Shown here one piece after another: positions 26,405 to 35,604 of a stretch of DNA of 64,000 nucleotides. Each line of letters starts with the position of its first letter. Within the stretch, counting starts at the first letter, position 1. The notes beneath the pieces were generated by a model, which was given only the letters and a program-made list of their open reading frames with translations, was not told where the DNA came from and ran no database searches. Made by a program: the position numbers and the translations under genes. Source of the DNA: Occallatibacter riparius (GTDB lineage: Bacteria; Acidobacteriota; Terriglobia; Terriglobales; Acidobacteriaceae); contig NZ_CP093313.1 in NCBI RefSeq assembly GCF_025264625.1, positions 3,038,001-3,102,000 of the forward strand, in the 5' to 3' direction.

Positions 26405-26424
26405 ATTAACTATGATTAACTAAC
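26405..26424 (+). promoter_or_regulatory. candidate MntR operator before mntH
   Basis: Tandem 10-bp units ATTAACTATG (26405-26414) and ATTAACTAAC (26415-26424) lie 46-66 bp before the mntH ATG. A possible -10, CATACT, follows at 26431-26436. The AT-rich TTAA spacing resembles DtxR-type sites, but the exact site is inferred. Confidence 0.5.
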
Positions 26425-26470
26425 CTGTGCCATACTGCATTTAGCAAGGTCTGGGTCCCTTCTCCTTCCT

Positions 26471-27796
26471 ATGGCCACCGACATTAATCGAGATCTAGTG
26501 GTGACCGAACCCTCTTTGCCCGAGGTGAACGCCAGCGTGCGCATCTCCGGCTCGCCCTTCTACTGGCGTCGACTGCTGGGCTTTATCGGACCCGGCTTCC
26601 TGATCTCAGTCGGGTACATGGATCCCGGCAACTGGGCAACCGACATCGCGGGCGGCTCGCAGTTCGGCTACACCCTGCTCTTCGTCATCATGCTCTCCAA
26701 TCTGATGGCGATCCTGCTGCAAAGCCTGAGCCTCAAACTAGGAGTCGCGACCGAGCGCGATCTGGCGCAGCTCTGCCGCGAATCGACCGGCCGGGTCGGT
26801 GGCGCGGTGCTATGGTTGATGGCCGAGATCGCGATTGCGGCCTGCGACATGGCCGAGGTGATCGGTTCGGCAATCGCGCTGAACCTGCTCTTCCACATTC
26901 CGCTCTTTTGGGGAGTGCTGATCACCGGCCTGGACGTGCTGCTGATCCTCCTGTTGCAGCGCTGGGGCTTCCGCGCCGTCGAGGCCATCGTGATCGTGCT
27001 CATCGGGACGATCCTGGCGCTGTTCATCGTTCAAACGGTGCTTTCCCGCCCGGAATACGGAACCGCGCTGGGGAGCCTCTTCATCCCGTCGCCGATCATC
27101 CTGACAGACCGAAAAGTCCTGTTCATCGCCATAGGCATGCTGGGCGCAACGGTGATGCCCCACAACCTCTACCTGCATTCCTCCATCGTGCAGAGCCGGC
27201 GCTACAAGCGGACGCCGGAAGGCAAGCGAGAAGCCATCAAATTCGCCAATCTTGACTCCGCGCTCGCCCTGACGCTGGCCCTCTTTGTAAATGCCGCCAT
27301 CCTCATAGTCGCTGCGGCGGTGTTTCATCGCACTGGACACTTCGAGGTAGGAGCCATCGAAGACGCCTACAAGCTGCTGAGCCCGCTGGTGGGTGCCACG
27401 TTTGCCAGCACGCTGTTCGCGGTCGCCCTCCTGGCCTCTGGACAGAACTCGTCCATCACGGGCACCCTCGCCGGCCAGGTGGTAATGGAAGGCTTCGTGC
27501 ACATGAAGCTCGCCCCCTGGCTGCGTCGCCTGATCACGCGTGCGATCGCCATCGTTCCCACCATCGTGGTGGTCGCGTTTTATGGCGAGCACGGCACAGA
27601 GAAGCTGCTGCTGCTGAGCCAGGTCATCTTGTCGCTCCAGCTTAGTTTTGCCGTAATCCCGCTGGTGATATTCACCAGCAGCCGAAAGCACATGGGCGAG
27701 TTCGTCAATGCGCCGTGGCAGAAGGGCTTGGCCTGGGTGGTCGCCTCGGTAATCGTGGGGCTTAACGGATGGTTTCTGGTGCTGATGGCGAAGTAG
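26471..27796 (+). CDS. mntH: Nramp divalent metal (Mn) transporter
   Basis: 441 aa, 11 predicted helices. The metal-site motifs are present: DPGNW in helix 1 (SVGYMDPGNWATD) and MPHN in helix 6 (GATVMPHNLYLHSS). Nramp proteins import Mn2+ (or Fe2+) with protons. The region before the ATG is pyrimidine-rich (cccttctccttcct), so there is no Shine-Dalgarno; initiation may be unusual. The metal-dependent repressor upstream probably regulates it. Confidence 0.95.
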   Translation: MATDINRDLVVTEPSLPEVNASVRISGSPFYWRRLLGFIGPGFLISVGYMDPGNWATDIAGGSQFGYTLLFVIMLSNLMAILLQSLSLKLGVATERDLAQLCRESTGRVGGAVLWLMAEIAIAACDMAEVIGSAIALNLLFHIPLFWGVLITGLDVLLILLLQRWGFRAVEAIVIVLIGTILALFIVQTVLSRPEYGTALGSLFIPSPIILTDRKVLFIAIGMLGATVMPHNLYLHSSIVQSRRYKRTPEGKREAIKFANLDSALALTLALFVNAAILIVAAAVFHRTGHFEVGAIEDAYKLLSPLVGATFASTLFAVALLASGQNSSITGTLAGQVVMEGFVHMKLAPWLRRLITRAIAIVPTIVVVAFYGEHGTEKLLLLSQVILSLQLSFAVIPLVIFTSSRKHMGEFVNAPWQKGLAWVVASVIVGLNGWFLVLMAK

Positions 27797-28034
27797 AAAC
27801 TGCGAACTGTGAACTAAGAACTGCTCTCGTGACCGCAATCACAGTAAACCCTGCCCGCAGTCCGGCATACTAACGCTCTGCCGCCCAACTGCAGGCGAAG
27901 GAAACGTGTGCCCCAAATCAGCCCATCCCGTCTGCGCACTCCCACCGGCATCTCCATCGGTCGGTCACTCGGCCACCCCCTACCCCCCTCCTCCTCTACC
28001 AGAGCGACCCGTCCCGGCCACAGCCCAAGGGTGC

Positions 28035-28073
28035 CCCATATCTCCGGACAGCCCCACAGTCCGGAGATGTGGG
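28035..28073 (+). terminator. 15-bp hairpin downstream of mntH
   Basis: CCCATATCTCCGGAC (28035-28049) pairs with GTCCGGAGATGTGGG (28059-28073) around a 9-nt loop, with one G-T wobble. It lies 240 bp beyond mntH and has no U tract. It may be a terminator, an mRNA 3'-end stabiliser or a repeat unit. Confidence 0.45.
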
Positions 28074-28466
28074 AGGCCACGAATCCAAATCAGCGACGAC
28101 GGTACCCCCACCCCTCCCGCGGGGCCGGCAACACAGCATTCGCTCCTCCCGCCCCCAGCGGTTCGGCCGCCCAAAAGGTGCAGAGGGTTACTGGAGGATT
28201 AACCCACCCCCCTCCCCCTCAGAGCCGCGTCGCGGGCTGCAACCCATCCCACCCCCCTCCCCCTCTCGGGCACTAACTAGTTGAAAATAGAGAATCGGAG
28301 TTCAAGGGTCCAAATTAAAGGAACCAAGCTTCCCGCCAGACCGGACTCAAGTCAATCATGCTCGCGTTTTATAAGTTGGTTAACACCGGCTTCACACTAC
28401 CCGCCCGAAGCCACCCTCCTGAAAAGCCCTCACCCTGCGTGACCCCCCACCACTTCTCTATTCCTT

Positions 28467-28472
28467 TACAAT
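28467..28472 (+). promoter_or_regulatory. -10 box of aroC, near-leaderless start
   Basis: TACAAT ends 10 nt before the aroC ATG at 28483, so transcription would begin about 3-4 nt before the start codon. No Shine-Dalgarno is present. The same TTTACAATC string precedes coaX. Confidence 0.55.
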
Positions 28473-28482
28473 CAATACAGAT

Positions 28483-29661
28483 ATGATCCGATTTTCAAGT
28501 GCCGGGGAGTCGCACGGCGAGGCTCTGATCTCATTGATCGAGGGCCTCCCCGCGGGCGTGCCGGTCGATCTCGAATTTGTGAACCGCGAACTGTGGCGTC
28601 GCCAGCAAGGCTACGGCCGCGGCGGTCGCATGAAGATCGAAACCGACAAGGCCCATGTGCTCTCGGGCGTGCGCCACGGCAAGACCATCGGATCGCCGGT
28701 GGCGATCGAGATCGTGAATCGCGACTGGAAGAACTGGGAAGAAAAGCTGCCCGTCGAAGCCGGCGATCCCGCCAAGCACCAGGTCGTTGCATCGCCGCGT
28801 CCCGGCCATGCCGACCTGGCCGGTGCGCTCAAGTACAACTTTCCCGATGCTCGCTACGTGCTAGAGCGGGCCTCCGCCCGCGAGTCCACCTCGCGCGTAG
28901 CAGCCGGCGCCTTCGCCAAGCTCATGCTGCGCGAACTGGGCATTGAGATTCTGAGCCACGTCATCCGCGTGGGTCACGCGGAACTGCAGCGCACGGCCAC
29001 CTGGGACGAAATCGTCGCCGTGAACGCGAAGGACGAAGTTCTCCTCGGCTGCGTCGATCCCGAGACCGAAGCGCGCATGAAGGAAGAGGTGGAGCAGGTA
29101 TCACGCACCGGAGACACCGTAGGCGGCGTCTTCGAGGTGGTGGTGCACGGGGCGCCCGCCGGCCTGGGCACCTATGCGCAATGGGACGAGCGCCTGGATG
29201 GGCTGCTGGCCTGGAGCGTGATGAGCCTGCAGGCGGTGAAGGCCGTCGAGATTGGCCGCGGTGTTACGGCAGCCGAATCATTCGGCTCGCAGGTACATGA
29301 TGCGATCCACTACGCGCAGGAGAGCAACGGCCGTCCAACGCGTTTCATCCGCGAGCAGAACAACGCTGGCGGCATCGAGGGCGGCGTTTCGAACGGCGAA
29401 GACATCGTGGTGCGCGGGTATCTGAAGCCGATTTCTACCCTGCGGCGGCCGCTTGAATCCGTACGTTTCGACACGCGTGAGGCCACCAACGCCGCCTATG
29501 AGCGCAGCGACATCTGCGTGGTGCCGGCTGCGGGAGTGGCCGCGGAAGCCATGGTCGCGCTGACCATCGCGGATCTCGTTCAGCGCAAGTTTGGCGGCGA
29601 CTCAGCTCTCGAGATGAAGCGAAACTTCGCCGGTTATATCGAACAAATCAGGAGCTATTAG
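28483..29661 (+). CDS. aroC: chorismate synthase
   Basis: 392 aa, usual length. Family signatures are AGESHGEAL near the N-terminus, RPGHADLAGALKY and ASARESTSRVAAGA in the middle, and GGIEGGVSNGEDIVVR near residue 300. It converts EPSP to chorismate using reduced FMN, the last shikimate step. The gene begins a + strand run aroC-def-fmt-rsmB with tight spacing (10 bp to def). aroB lies separately at 37789-38910. Confidence 0.97.
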   Translation: MIRFSSAGESHGEALISLIEGLPAGVPVDLEFVNRELWRRQQGYGRGGRMKIETDKAHVLSGVRHGKTIGSPVAIEIVNRDWKNWEEKLPVEAGDPAKHQVVASPRPGHADLAGALKYNFPDARYVLERASARESTSRVAAGAFAKLMLRELGIEILSHVIRVGHAELQRTATWDEIVAVNAKDEVLLGCVDPETEARMKEEVEQVSRTGDTVGGVFEVVVHGAPAGLGTYAQWDERLDGLLAWSVMSLQAVKAVEIGRGVTAAESFGSQVHDAIHYAQESNGRPTRFIREQNNAGGIEGGVSNGEDIVVRGYLKPISTLRRPLESVRFDTREATNAAYERSDICVVPAAGVAAEAMVALTIADLVQRKFGGDSALEMKRNFAGYIEQIRSY

Positions 29662-29670
29662 TCGCAAGCG

Positions 29671-30180
29671 ATGATTCTGAAGATCGTTAAATATCCCGAG
29701 CCGGTGCTGTCGCAGCCAGGCGAACCCGTTACCGAGTTCAATGATGAGTTGCGCAAGTTCGTTGCCGACATGTTCGAGACGATGTATGCCGCGCAGGGGA
29801 TCGGCCTCGCAGCTCCGCAGGTGGCCGTGTCGAAGCGTGTTACGGTGATCGACCTCAGCATGGGCAAAGACCCCGCGCAGAAGCTGGTGCTCATCAACCC
29901 TGAGATCATCGCGCGCGACGGCAAGCAATACGAAGAAGAGGGCTGCCTCAGCTTTCCTGATATTCGTGAGAAGGTGCAGCGCGCTTGGCAGGTAACGGTG
30001 CGCGCGCAGGATGAGTTCGGCAAATGGTTTGAGATGGACGGCGAGGAACTGCTCTCGCGCGCATTCCAGCACGAAATCGACCACCTCGACGGCATGCTGT
30101 TCATCTTCCGCATGAGCGGGCTGAAGCGTGACATGGCGCTGCGGAAGATCCGCAAGATGCAGCGCGAAGGAACCTGGTAG
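29671..30180 (+). CDS. def: peptide deformylase
   Basis: 169 aa. All three metalloprotease motifs are intact: GIGLAAPQ (43-50), EGCLS with metal ligand C92, and HEIDH (134-138). It removes the formyl group from nascent N-formylmethionine. It is followed 4 bp later by fmt, the usual partner that adds the formyl group. Confidence 0.97.
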   Translation: MILKIVKYPEPVLSQPGEPVTEFNDELRKFVADMFETMYAAQGIGLAAPQVAVSKRVTVIDLSMGKDPAQKLVLINPEIIARDGKQYEEEGCLSFPDIREKVQRAWQVTVRAQDEFGKWFEMDGEELLSRAFQHEIDHLDGMLFIFRMSGLKRDMALRKIRKMQREGTW

Positions 30181-30184
30181 AACC

Positions 30185-31132
30185 GTGAAGATCGTATTCT
30201 GCGGGACTCCGCGGTTTGCGGTGCCGACGCTGGAGGCGCTGATCTCCGCGGGGTATGAGATTCCGCTCGTCGTCTCGCAACCCGATCGCCCCGTGGGCCG
30301 CAAGCAGGAACTGACCGCACCGCCGGTGAAGCAGACAGCGTTGGCGGCCGGACTCGCGGTCACGCAGCCGGAAAAGATTCGCAACAATGCAGAATTCCGT
30401 ACAGAGCTTGAGGCCATTCAGCCCGATGCGATCGTGATTGTCGCCTACGGGCGCATCATTCCGCCCTGGATGCTGGCTTTGCCGAGGCTCGGCTGCATCA
30501 ATCTGCACGCATCGCTGCTGCCCAAATATCGCGGAGCCGCCCCGATTCAATGGGCCGTGGCCATGGGAGAAACAGTCACGGGCAACACGACGATGTTGAT
30601 CGATGAGGGGCTCGACACCGGCCCGATGCTGCTGCAACAGGAGTGTCCCATTGGCCCTGAGACAACCGCAGCCGACCTCTTCGAGAAGCTCTCAGTGGAC
30701 GGTGCCCTGCTCGTGGTCGAGAGCCTCGCGCTTCTGGAGGCTGAAAGCATCACGCCGCGCCCGCAGGATAATTTGCAGGCGATCCTGGCGCCGTTGCTAA
30801 CGCGTGAAGATGGCCGCATGGACTTCGTAGCGCGTACCGCCCAGGAGTTGAAGAATCGGTGGCGCGGCTTCCAGCCGTGGCCAGGAGCTTTTACGGCTCT
30901 CGACGGCAAGAAGCTCATCGTGCATCGCCTGAGTGTGGCTGAATCAGCCGGAGGCTCTGCTACTGATTTTGCTCCCGGCACTGTGGCCGTGGATGACCAA
31001 CGAATGCTCGTCGCCTGTGCCCAGAGTACATGGCTGGAACTACTCGAAGTGCAACCGGAAGGCAAGAAGCCCATGGCTGCCGCGGAGTTTCTGCGGGGCC
31101 ATTCGAACGCGTCGGGCATGCGGCTGGGCTGA
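30185..31132 (+). CDS. fmt: methionyl-tRNA formyltransferase
   Basis: 315 aa from GTG 30185; a longer frame begins inside def but homologues start at KIVFCGTP. Catalytic residues match the Escherichia coli enzyme positions N106, H108 (CINLHAS) and D144 (GLDTG), with the SLLPKYRGAAPI loop following. It formylates Met-tRNAi using 10-formyl-tetrahydrofolate. C-terminal OB-like domain from about residue 205. It lies between def and rsmB, a conserved order in bacteria. Confidence 0.97.
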   Translation: MKIVFCGTPRFAVPTLEALISAGYEIPLVVSQPDRPVGRKQELTAPPVKQTALAAGLAVTQPEKIRNNAEFRTELEAIQPDAIVIVAYGRIIPPWMLALPRLGCINLHASLLPKYRGAAPIQWAVAMGETVTGNTTMLIDEGLDTGPMLLQQECPIGPETTAADLFEKLSVDGALLVVESLALLEAESITPRPQDNLQAILAPLLTREDGRMDFVARTAQELKNRWRGFQPWPGAFTALDGKKLIVHRLSVAESAGGSATDFAPGTVAVDDQRMLVACAQSTWLELLEVQPEGKKPMAAAEFLRGHSNASGMRLG

Positions 31133-31135
31133 GTC

Positions 31136-32452
31136 ATGGCGCAGGTCTCCCCAGCGCGCAAAGCTGCATTTTTCATCCTGCTGGCAGTCGATCGGGGCGA
31201 ACGCCATTCGGACGATCTGCTGCGTGCGCAGTCGCTTTCGAAGCTCTCCGCGGTTGATCGCAATCTCGCAACGGCCCTCGTGCTCGGGGTATTGCGCTGG
31301 CAGATTGCGCTGGATGCTGCTGTGCGTCCGCTGTTGAAGAAACCGAATGCAAGGCTCGATGTCGAAGTGCTGATCGCGCTGCGCTTGGGCGCATTCCAAC
31401 TGCTCCAGATGGATCGCATTCCGGCACGTGCGGCGATTGACGAAAGCGTGGAACTGGTTAAGCAGGCCGGTCACCGATTTGCATCGGGCATGGTGAATGC
31501 CGTGCTGCGCAAGCTGGCTGCGGGTGGGAAGAAGACTGCCGATGCGACCAGCGCGTACCCACAATGGATGGTTGAGCGCTGGACTCAAACATTTGGCGAG
31601 GACACGGCGTGCGAAGTATGCCGTCTTGGACAGGCCCAGCCGGTGATTGGGGTGCGGGTAGCCGATGCGCCCGTCGAGCAAGAACTGGCCACAGCAGGCG
31701 TCGAACTTGTGCCGGGATCTCTGTTGAGCCGGGCGCGGATCGTTCTGGCGGGAGACATTACGACTACGAGCGCATTTCGCGAAGGCCGGACTCGCGTTCA
31801 GGACGAGGGCTCGCAACTCATAGGTGAAATTGCGGGCACCGGAACGGCGATCCTGGATTGCTGCGCGGCGCCAGGCGGTAAAACCCTGGTACTTGCAGAG
31901 CGGAATCCGGAGGCGCGCATCGTTGCGTGCGAGGTGAGCGAGCCAAGGCTGCATGCACTGCGCGAGCGACTGAGTCCGCTCGGCGGTCGGATTGAGTGCA
32001 GGTTGGCCGATGCAACGCATCTTCCATTCGAAGCAGAATTCGATCTCGTCCTTGCCGACGTGCCTTGCACCGGAACGGGTACGCTGGGACGCAATCCTGA
32101 GATTCGCCACAGGCTCGTGGAGGGTGACTTCGCGCGTCAGGCAGAGCGTCAGAAGGAGATTCTGGCGAGTGCCCTCCGTGCGGTCCTGCCCGCCGGTCGG
32201 GTCGCATATTCCACTTGCTCGCTGGAACCAGAAGAGAATGAGCAGGTGATTGCAGCGGTTCTCGGCGCGACCGCAAGTGCTCGGTTGACCCCAATGCAAG
32301 CGCGCCTCGAGGAGATGGAGCGCGAAGGCATCCTCATCTCCGGTGCGGCGGCGAAGCTCAATCAGTGTGTCACACCCGCGGGTTATCTCAGGCTGCGCCC
32401 CGGCCAGTTCGGAACCGACGGATTCTTCGTCGCGCTCATCGAAAAAATGTGA
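31136..32452 (+). CDS. rsmB: 16S rRNA (cytosine-C5) methyltransferase RsmB
   Basis: 438 aa. An N-terminal NusB-like helical domain (ARKAAFFILLAVDRGERHSD) is followed by the SAM domain: LDCCAAPGGKT (motif I), DVPCTGTGTLGRNPEIRH (motif IV with Cys), and YSTCSLEPEENE (motif VI catalytic Cys). It methylates C967 of 16S rRNA in the well-studied enzyme. It starts 3 bp after fmt. Confidence 0.95.
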   Translation: MAQVSPARKAAFFILLAVDRGERHSDDLLRAQSLSKLSAVDRNLATALVLGVLRWQIALDAAVRPLLKKPNARLDVEVLIALRLGAFQLLQMDRIPARAAIDESVELVKQAGHRFASGMVNAVLRKLAAGGKKTADATSAYPQWMVERWTQTFGEDTACEVCRLGQAQPVIGVRVADAPVEQELATAGVELVPGSLLSRARIVLAGDITTTSAFREGRTRVQDEGSQLIGEIAGTGTAILDCCAAPGGKTLVLAERNPEARIVACEVSEPRLHALRERLSPLGGRIECRLADATHLPFEAEFDLVLADVPCTGTGTLGRNPEIRHRLVEGDFARQAERQKEILASALRAVLPAGRVAYSTCSLEPEENEQVIAAVLGATASARLTPMQARLEEMEREGILISGAAAKLNQCVTPAGYLRLRPGQFGTDGFFVALIEKM

Positions 32453-32462
32453 GCGGCCGCCC

Positions 32463-32960
32463 TCATCCCGGCGGAAGCTGTAACTCTGAGTACTTACGTC
32501 CCAGCAGTGCGCACAGCGCTTCGATAACAAGTTCATGGTCGGCACGCATCGGAAGACCCGACACCGTAACGCTGCCCACGATGCCCGCGCCCGCGACGCT
32601 CAGCGGGAACGATCCTCCGTGCGTCGCGTAGTCGGCCAGCGGTAGCCCCTGCGATTCGCAGATGGTCTCGCCTTTGATCTTCTCTTTGATCCCGATTGCA
32701 TAGGAGCTGTGATGGAAGCGGGCGACGACATTGTTCTTGCGACGAACCCATTCGACGTTATCGGGAGTGGTGCCGTCCATGGCGGCGTAGAAGAGCGGCT
32801 GACTGAAACGGCGGATGTCGATGACGACGGGGAGTCCGCGTTCTTCAGCAAGATCGCGCAGAAGCGAGCCCAGCTTCCACGCGGTCTGCGAGTCAAGTCG
32901 CGGAAGGACGAGTTCGCGCTCCTGCCGGGCGATGATTTCGAGATCTTCATGAAGGCCCAT
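32463..32960 (-). CDS. UPF0303 / heme-degrading-domain-like protein
   Basis: 165 aa. It resembles the UPF0303 (YBR137W-type) group: an N-terminal helix, then ALxxG-like strands (PLFYAAMDGTTPDN), a central RRKNNVVARFHHSSY segment, and a glycine-rich end (ATHGGSFPLSVAGAGIVGSV). Related GlcG/HbpS proteins bind heme or cobalamin; a function here is not established. It is the last gene of the long - strand run and converges on rsmB with a 10-bp gap. Confidence 0.8.
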   Translation of the reverse strand: MGLHEDLEIIARQERELVLPRLDSQTAWKLGSLLRDLAEERGLPVVIDIRRFSQPLFYAAMDGTTPDNVEWVRRKNNVVARFHHSSYAIGIKEKIKGETICESQGLPLADYATHGGSFPLSVAGAGIVGSVTVSGLPMRADHELVIEALCALLGRKYSELQLPPG

Positions 32961-32996
32961 GACCCACTATCGTACAGGTTGACGGTTTAGATCTGA

Positions 32997-34346
32997 TCAG
33001 GACTCGGCCGCTCCGTCCAGCGGAATCTCTTCAGGCGAAGTTTCCCGGCGCGGAATGATGCCGAGTTGCTCGTATATGGGTCGCATGTCGCGGCGGATTG
33101 CGCCTAGGCGGCCCCAGAAGAACAGGGAGCCGATGATGCAGGCGATGCCGCTGACGATGACGGTTCGGGGCGCGCCGATACGATGAGCCAGCGCGCCGGC
33201 GAGGAGGCTGCCGAACGGAGCCATTCCGACGAAGGCCATGGTGTAGTAGCTCATGACCCGACCACGCATTTTCTCGTCAACGAGCGTCTGCAGGATCGTG
33301 TTGCTGGTTGTTAATCCCTGCATCATGCCGAAGCCGGTGACCAGCATGGTGACGAGTGACAGCCACTGGCTGTGCGAGAAGCCGAATGCGATGAGACCGA
33401 CGCCGAAGATAGCCGCGGCGATCGGAATCATCTTGGTGAGTCCGCGGACGGAGCGGCGCACTACGAGCGAGAGGGCAGAGACCAGCGAGCCAACGCCGAC
33501 CGCGCCCATGAGGAAGCCGAGGGTGTGGGGGCCGCCGTGCAGCACCTGCGCGGCAAAGATGGGCATGAGTACCATGAACGGCCAACCCATCAGGCTGAGC
33601 AGTGCGAAGAGCAGAAGGATGCCACGAATGGGGCGCGAACCCGCCACGTAAGTCCAGCCCTGACGCAGTTGCTCGAGCATGGTCACGCCGTGATGATGCA
33701 TTGTCTCGGGCTTGACGCGCATCATGAGCAGCGAAGCGATCACTGCGATGTAGCTGATGCCGTCGATGAAGAAGCACCAGCCCTCATTGGTGGCAGCGAT
33801 GACCACTCCGGCAAGGGAAGGGCCGATGAGACGCGCCGCATTCACCATTGAAGAATTGATGGCGATGGCGTTCGAAAGGTCTGCGCGCTCTTCCACCATG
33901 CGGATCATGAACGACTGGCGGCCCGGCATGTCGAAGGCGTTGATGACGCCCTGGAACGCGCTGAGGATGAGAATCTCAGTGATCGTGATGCGGTTGGACA
34001 GTGTGAGCCACGCCAGCAGCAGCGACTGCAGCATGGCTAACGCCTGGGTCCAGACGAGAACCTTGCGGCGGTCAATGCGGTCGACGACGACCCCGGCGAG
34101 CGGTGCCAGAAGAAACGTAGGGATCTGGCCAGCGAAGCCAACTGTGCCCAGCAACACGGCAGATTTGGTGAGCCGATACACGAGCCACGAGGTGGCAACC
34201 CGTGTCATCCATGTGCCGATGAGCGAAATACTTTGTCCGCCGAAGAAGAGGCGGAAGTTGCGGTGGCGGAGGGCTCGCCACGCGTGCGACATGCCTTCGT
34301 TCGGCGCGTCTTCTGCTGCGCCAGATTGTCGCGAGTCGCTTGCCAT
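32997..34346 (-). CDS. MFS transporter (EntS-like, MFS_3 type)
   Basis: 449 aa, 12 membrane segments. N-terminal ALRHRNFRLFFGGQSISLIG, then LLAPLAGVVVDRIDRRKVL (motif A region), are typical of the enterobactin-exporter-like MFS_3 group. These export small molecules, often siderophores or drugs. It follows the PASTA gene by 38 bp and precedes UPF0303 by 36 bp. The substrate is unknown. Confidence 0.88.
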   Translation of the reverse strand: MASDSRQSGAAEDAPNEGMSHAWRALRHRNFRLFFGGQSISLIGTWMTRVATSWLVYRLTKSAVLLGTVGFAGQIPTFLLAPLAGVVVDRIDRRKVLVWTQALAMLQSLLLAWLTLSNRITITEILILSAFQGVINAFDMPGRQSFMIRMVEERADLSNAIAINSSMVNAARLIGPSLAGVVIAATNEGWCFFIDGISYIAVIASLLMMRVKPETMHHHGVTMLEQLRQGWTYVAGSRPIRGILLLFALLSLMGWPFMVLMPIFAAQVLHGGPHTLGFLMGAVGVGSLVSALSLVVRRSVRGLTKMIPIAAAIFGVGLIAFGFSHSQWLSLVTMLVTGFGMMQGLTTSNTILQTLVDEKMRGRVMSYYTMAFVGMAPFGSLLAGALAHRIGAPRTVIVSGIACIIGSLFFWGRLGAIRRDMRPIYEQLGIIPRRETSPEEIPLDGAAES

Positions 34347-34384
34347 TCGCTGATTAGATGCTGGGCGGTGCGCTTCGGACTGAG

Positions 34385-35176
34385 TTAACGAGCCACAGTG
34401 AGATGGACCTGCATGCTCTGATCAACGCGAGAGCCTGGCGACGGCTGCTGCGCGAGAACCGAGCCGGGTGTGACCGGCGGTTTGGGGGGTGCGTTACCCT
34501 GGCCCACCGGGGGAATCGCGACGTCTACGAATGTTGGGGGAGCAAAGGTTATGCCCACGCGGCTAAGCGCGGTTTGCGCGGCCACGATCGGAGTGCCGGT
34601 GAAGTCGGGCATTACAAATCCGTCCGCTGCCTCATCTGGAGGCGCGGCGACAAGCAGATTCACGCTGGGGCCTTCAATGCCCTGCGCATGTGCAGGCGGA
34701 TCCTGCGCAAGCACGGTGCCTGCTGTCGTACCCGCATAGGGCAGTTGCGCATTGACTCCGACAGAAAGGCCCACACGGCGCAGGTTCAACGCAGCCACGC
34801 GCTCATCGGTGCCGACGGTGTTGGGCACCTCAACCTTCTGCGGACCGAGGCTCTCGGATACGCGCACACGCCACTCGCGGCGGACAACGGAGCCGGCGGC
34901 CGGTGATTGCGTCAGGATGTGTCCCGCGGCCACGCCGGATGAGTAATAGCGGTTGTCGACATCGAGATTCAGGCCCAGGGCAGCCGTCTCGCTGCGCGCC
35001 TCGGCGACGGTCATATCTTTCAGGGCAGGCACCTGCACTTCTGCACCGTGAATGGCGAAGTGCATGGTGGTGATGGCTGCCAGGAGCGCGATGGCCACCA
35101 GCATCACCACTAACAACCCAGCGCGAAAAAAACGGACGATGGGATGTATCTCCTGCCGCTTTGCCGATGGTCTCAT
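34385..35176 (-). CDS. membrane-anchored protein with three PASTA domains
   Basis: 263 aa from ATG 35176. One membrane helix (about residues 17-38) has a short basic cytoplasmic start. Three PASTA repeats follow, beginning VQVPALKDMTVAEAR, VEVPNTVGTDERVAAL and FVMPDFTGTPIVAA, each ending near a V-hydrophobic strand. PASTA domains bind peptidoglycan or lipid II-like muropeptides, normally on Ser/Thr kinases or PBPs; here there is no kinase domain. Its start overlaps the OsmC stop (ATGA), so the two are translationally coupled. Confidence 0.9.
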   Translation of the reverse strand: MRPSAKRQEIHPIVRFFRAGLLVVMLVAIALLAAITTMHFAIHGAEVQVPALKDMTVAEARSETAALGLNLDVDNRYYSSGVAAGHILTQSPAAGSVVRREWRVRVSESLGPQKVEVPNTVGTDERVAALNLRRVGLSVGVNAQLPYAGTTAGTVLAQDPPAHAQGIEGPSVNLLVAAPPDEAADGFVMPDFTGTPIVAAQTALSRVGITFAPPTFVDVAIPPVGQGNAPPKPPVTPGSVLAQQPSPGSRVDQSMQVHLTVAR

Positions 35177-35592
35177 GGCTCCGGTTCTCCGTCGGGATAC
35201 ACGATCTCGTAGTCGATGGTGGCCGCCTTTTCGAGCATCTTCGATACGGAGCAATATTTGTTCTTGGAGAGCGAAACCGAATCTTCCACAGCTTTGCGGC
35301 TCAGCTTGCTGCCACGCACCGCATAGGTGAGCTTGATGTGCGTGAAAACGCGCGGCGGCTCTGGCGCGCGCTCGGCAACGGCGCTGACGCGAAGACCGGT
35401 CACGTCCTGGCGCTTCTTTTTGAGAATGGAGACGACGTCGACGGACGTGCAACTGCAGAGCGCGGCGAGCACTGCTTCCATGGGGCTGGGGCCGTTCGGG
35501 TACGGAGCATCCGTGTCGAACTGGATCTTGTTACCGCTTTCCGTAACGCCTTCAAAGACGCCGTCGTGCTTCCATTCGCTGTGAGCGACCAT
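35173..35592 (-). CDS. OsmC-family peroxiredoxin-like protein
   Basis: 139 aa. OsmC/YhfA-like: MEAVLAALCSCTSVDV holds the first reactive Cys, and SKNKYCSVSKML the second, at family positions. OsmC proteins reduce organic hydroperoxides in the cytosol; YhfA-like members are less well characterised. It overlaps the PASTA gene by 4 bp and follows the CDF gene by 12 bp. Confidence 0.9.
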   Translation of the reverse strand: MVAHSEWKHDGVFEGVTESGNKIQFDTDAPYPNGPSPMEAVLAALCSCTSVDVVSILKKKRQDVTGLRVSAVAERAPEPPRVFTHIKLTYAVRGSKLSRKAVEDSVSLSKNKYCSVSKMLEKAATIDYEIVYPDGEPEP

Positions 35593-35604
35593 GCTTCTAA
35601 CCCT

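Larger units (their letters stand above)
27797..28482. other. gene-free interval with poly-C tracts and a strong hairpin
   Basis: No convincing gene. Two overlapping open frames at 27906-28276 are Pro/Pro-rich translations of C tracts and lack ribosome sites. The interval contains two copies of CCCACCCCCCTCCCCCTC (about 28204 and 28249) and other C runs. It also holds the hairpin at 28035-28073. After about 28280 the composition becomes more AT-rich and leads into the aroC promoter. Confidence 0.65.

Noticed and set aside
27906..28276. two overlapping Pro-rich open frames after mntH
   Set aside because: They are translations of C tracts, without ribosome sites, codon bias or motifs.
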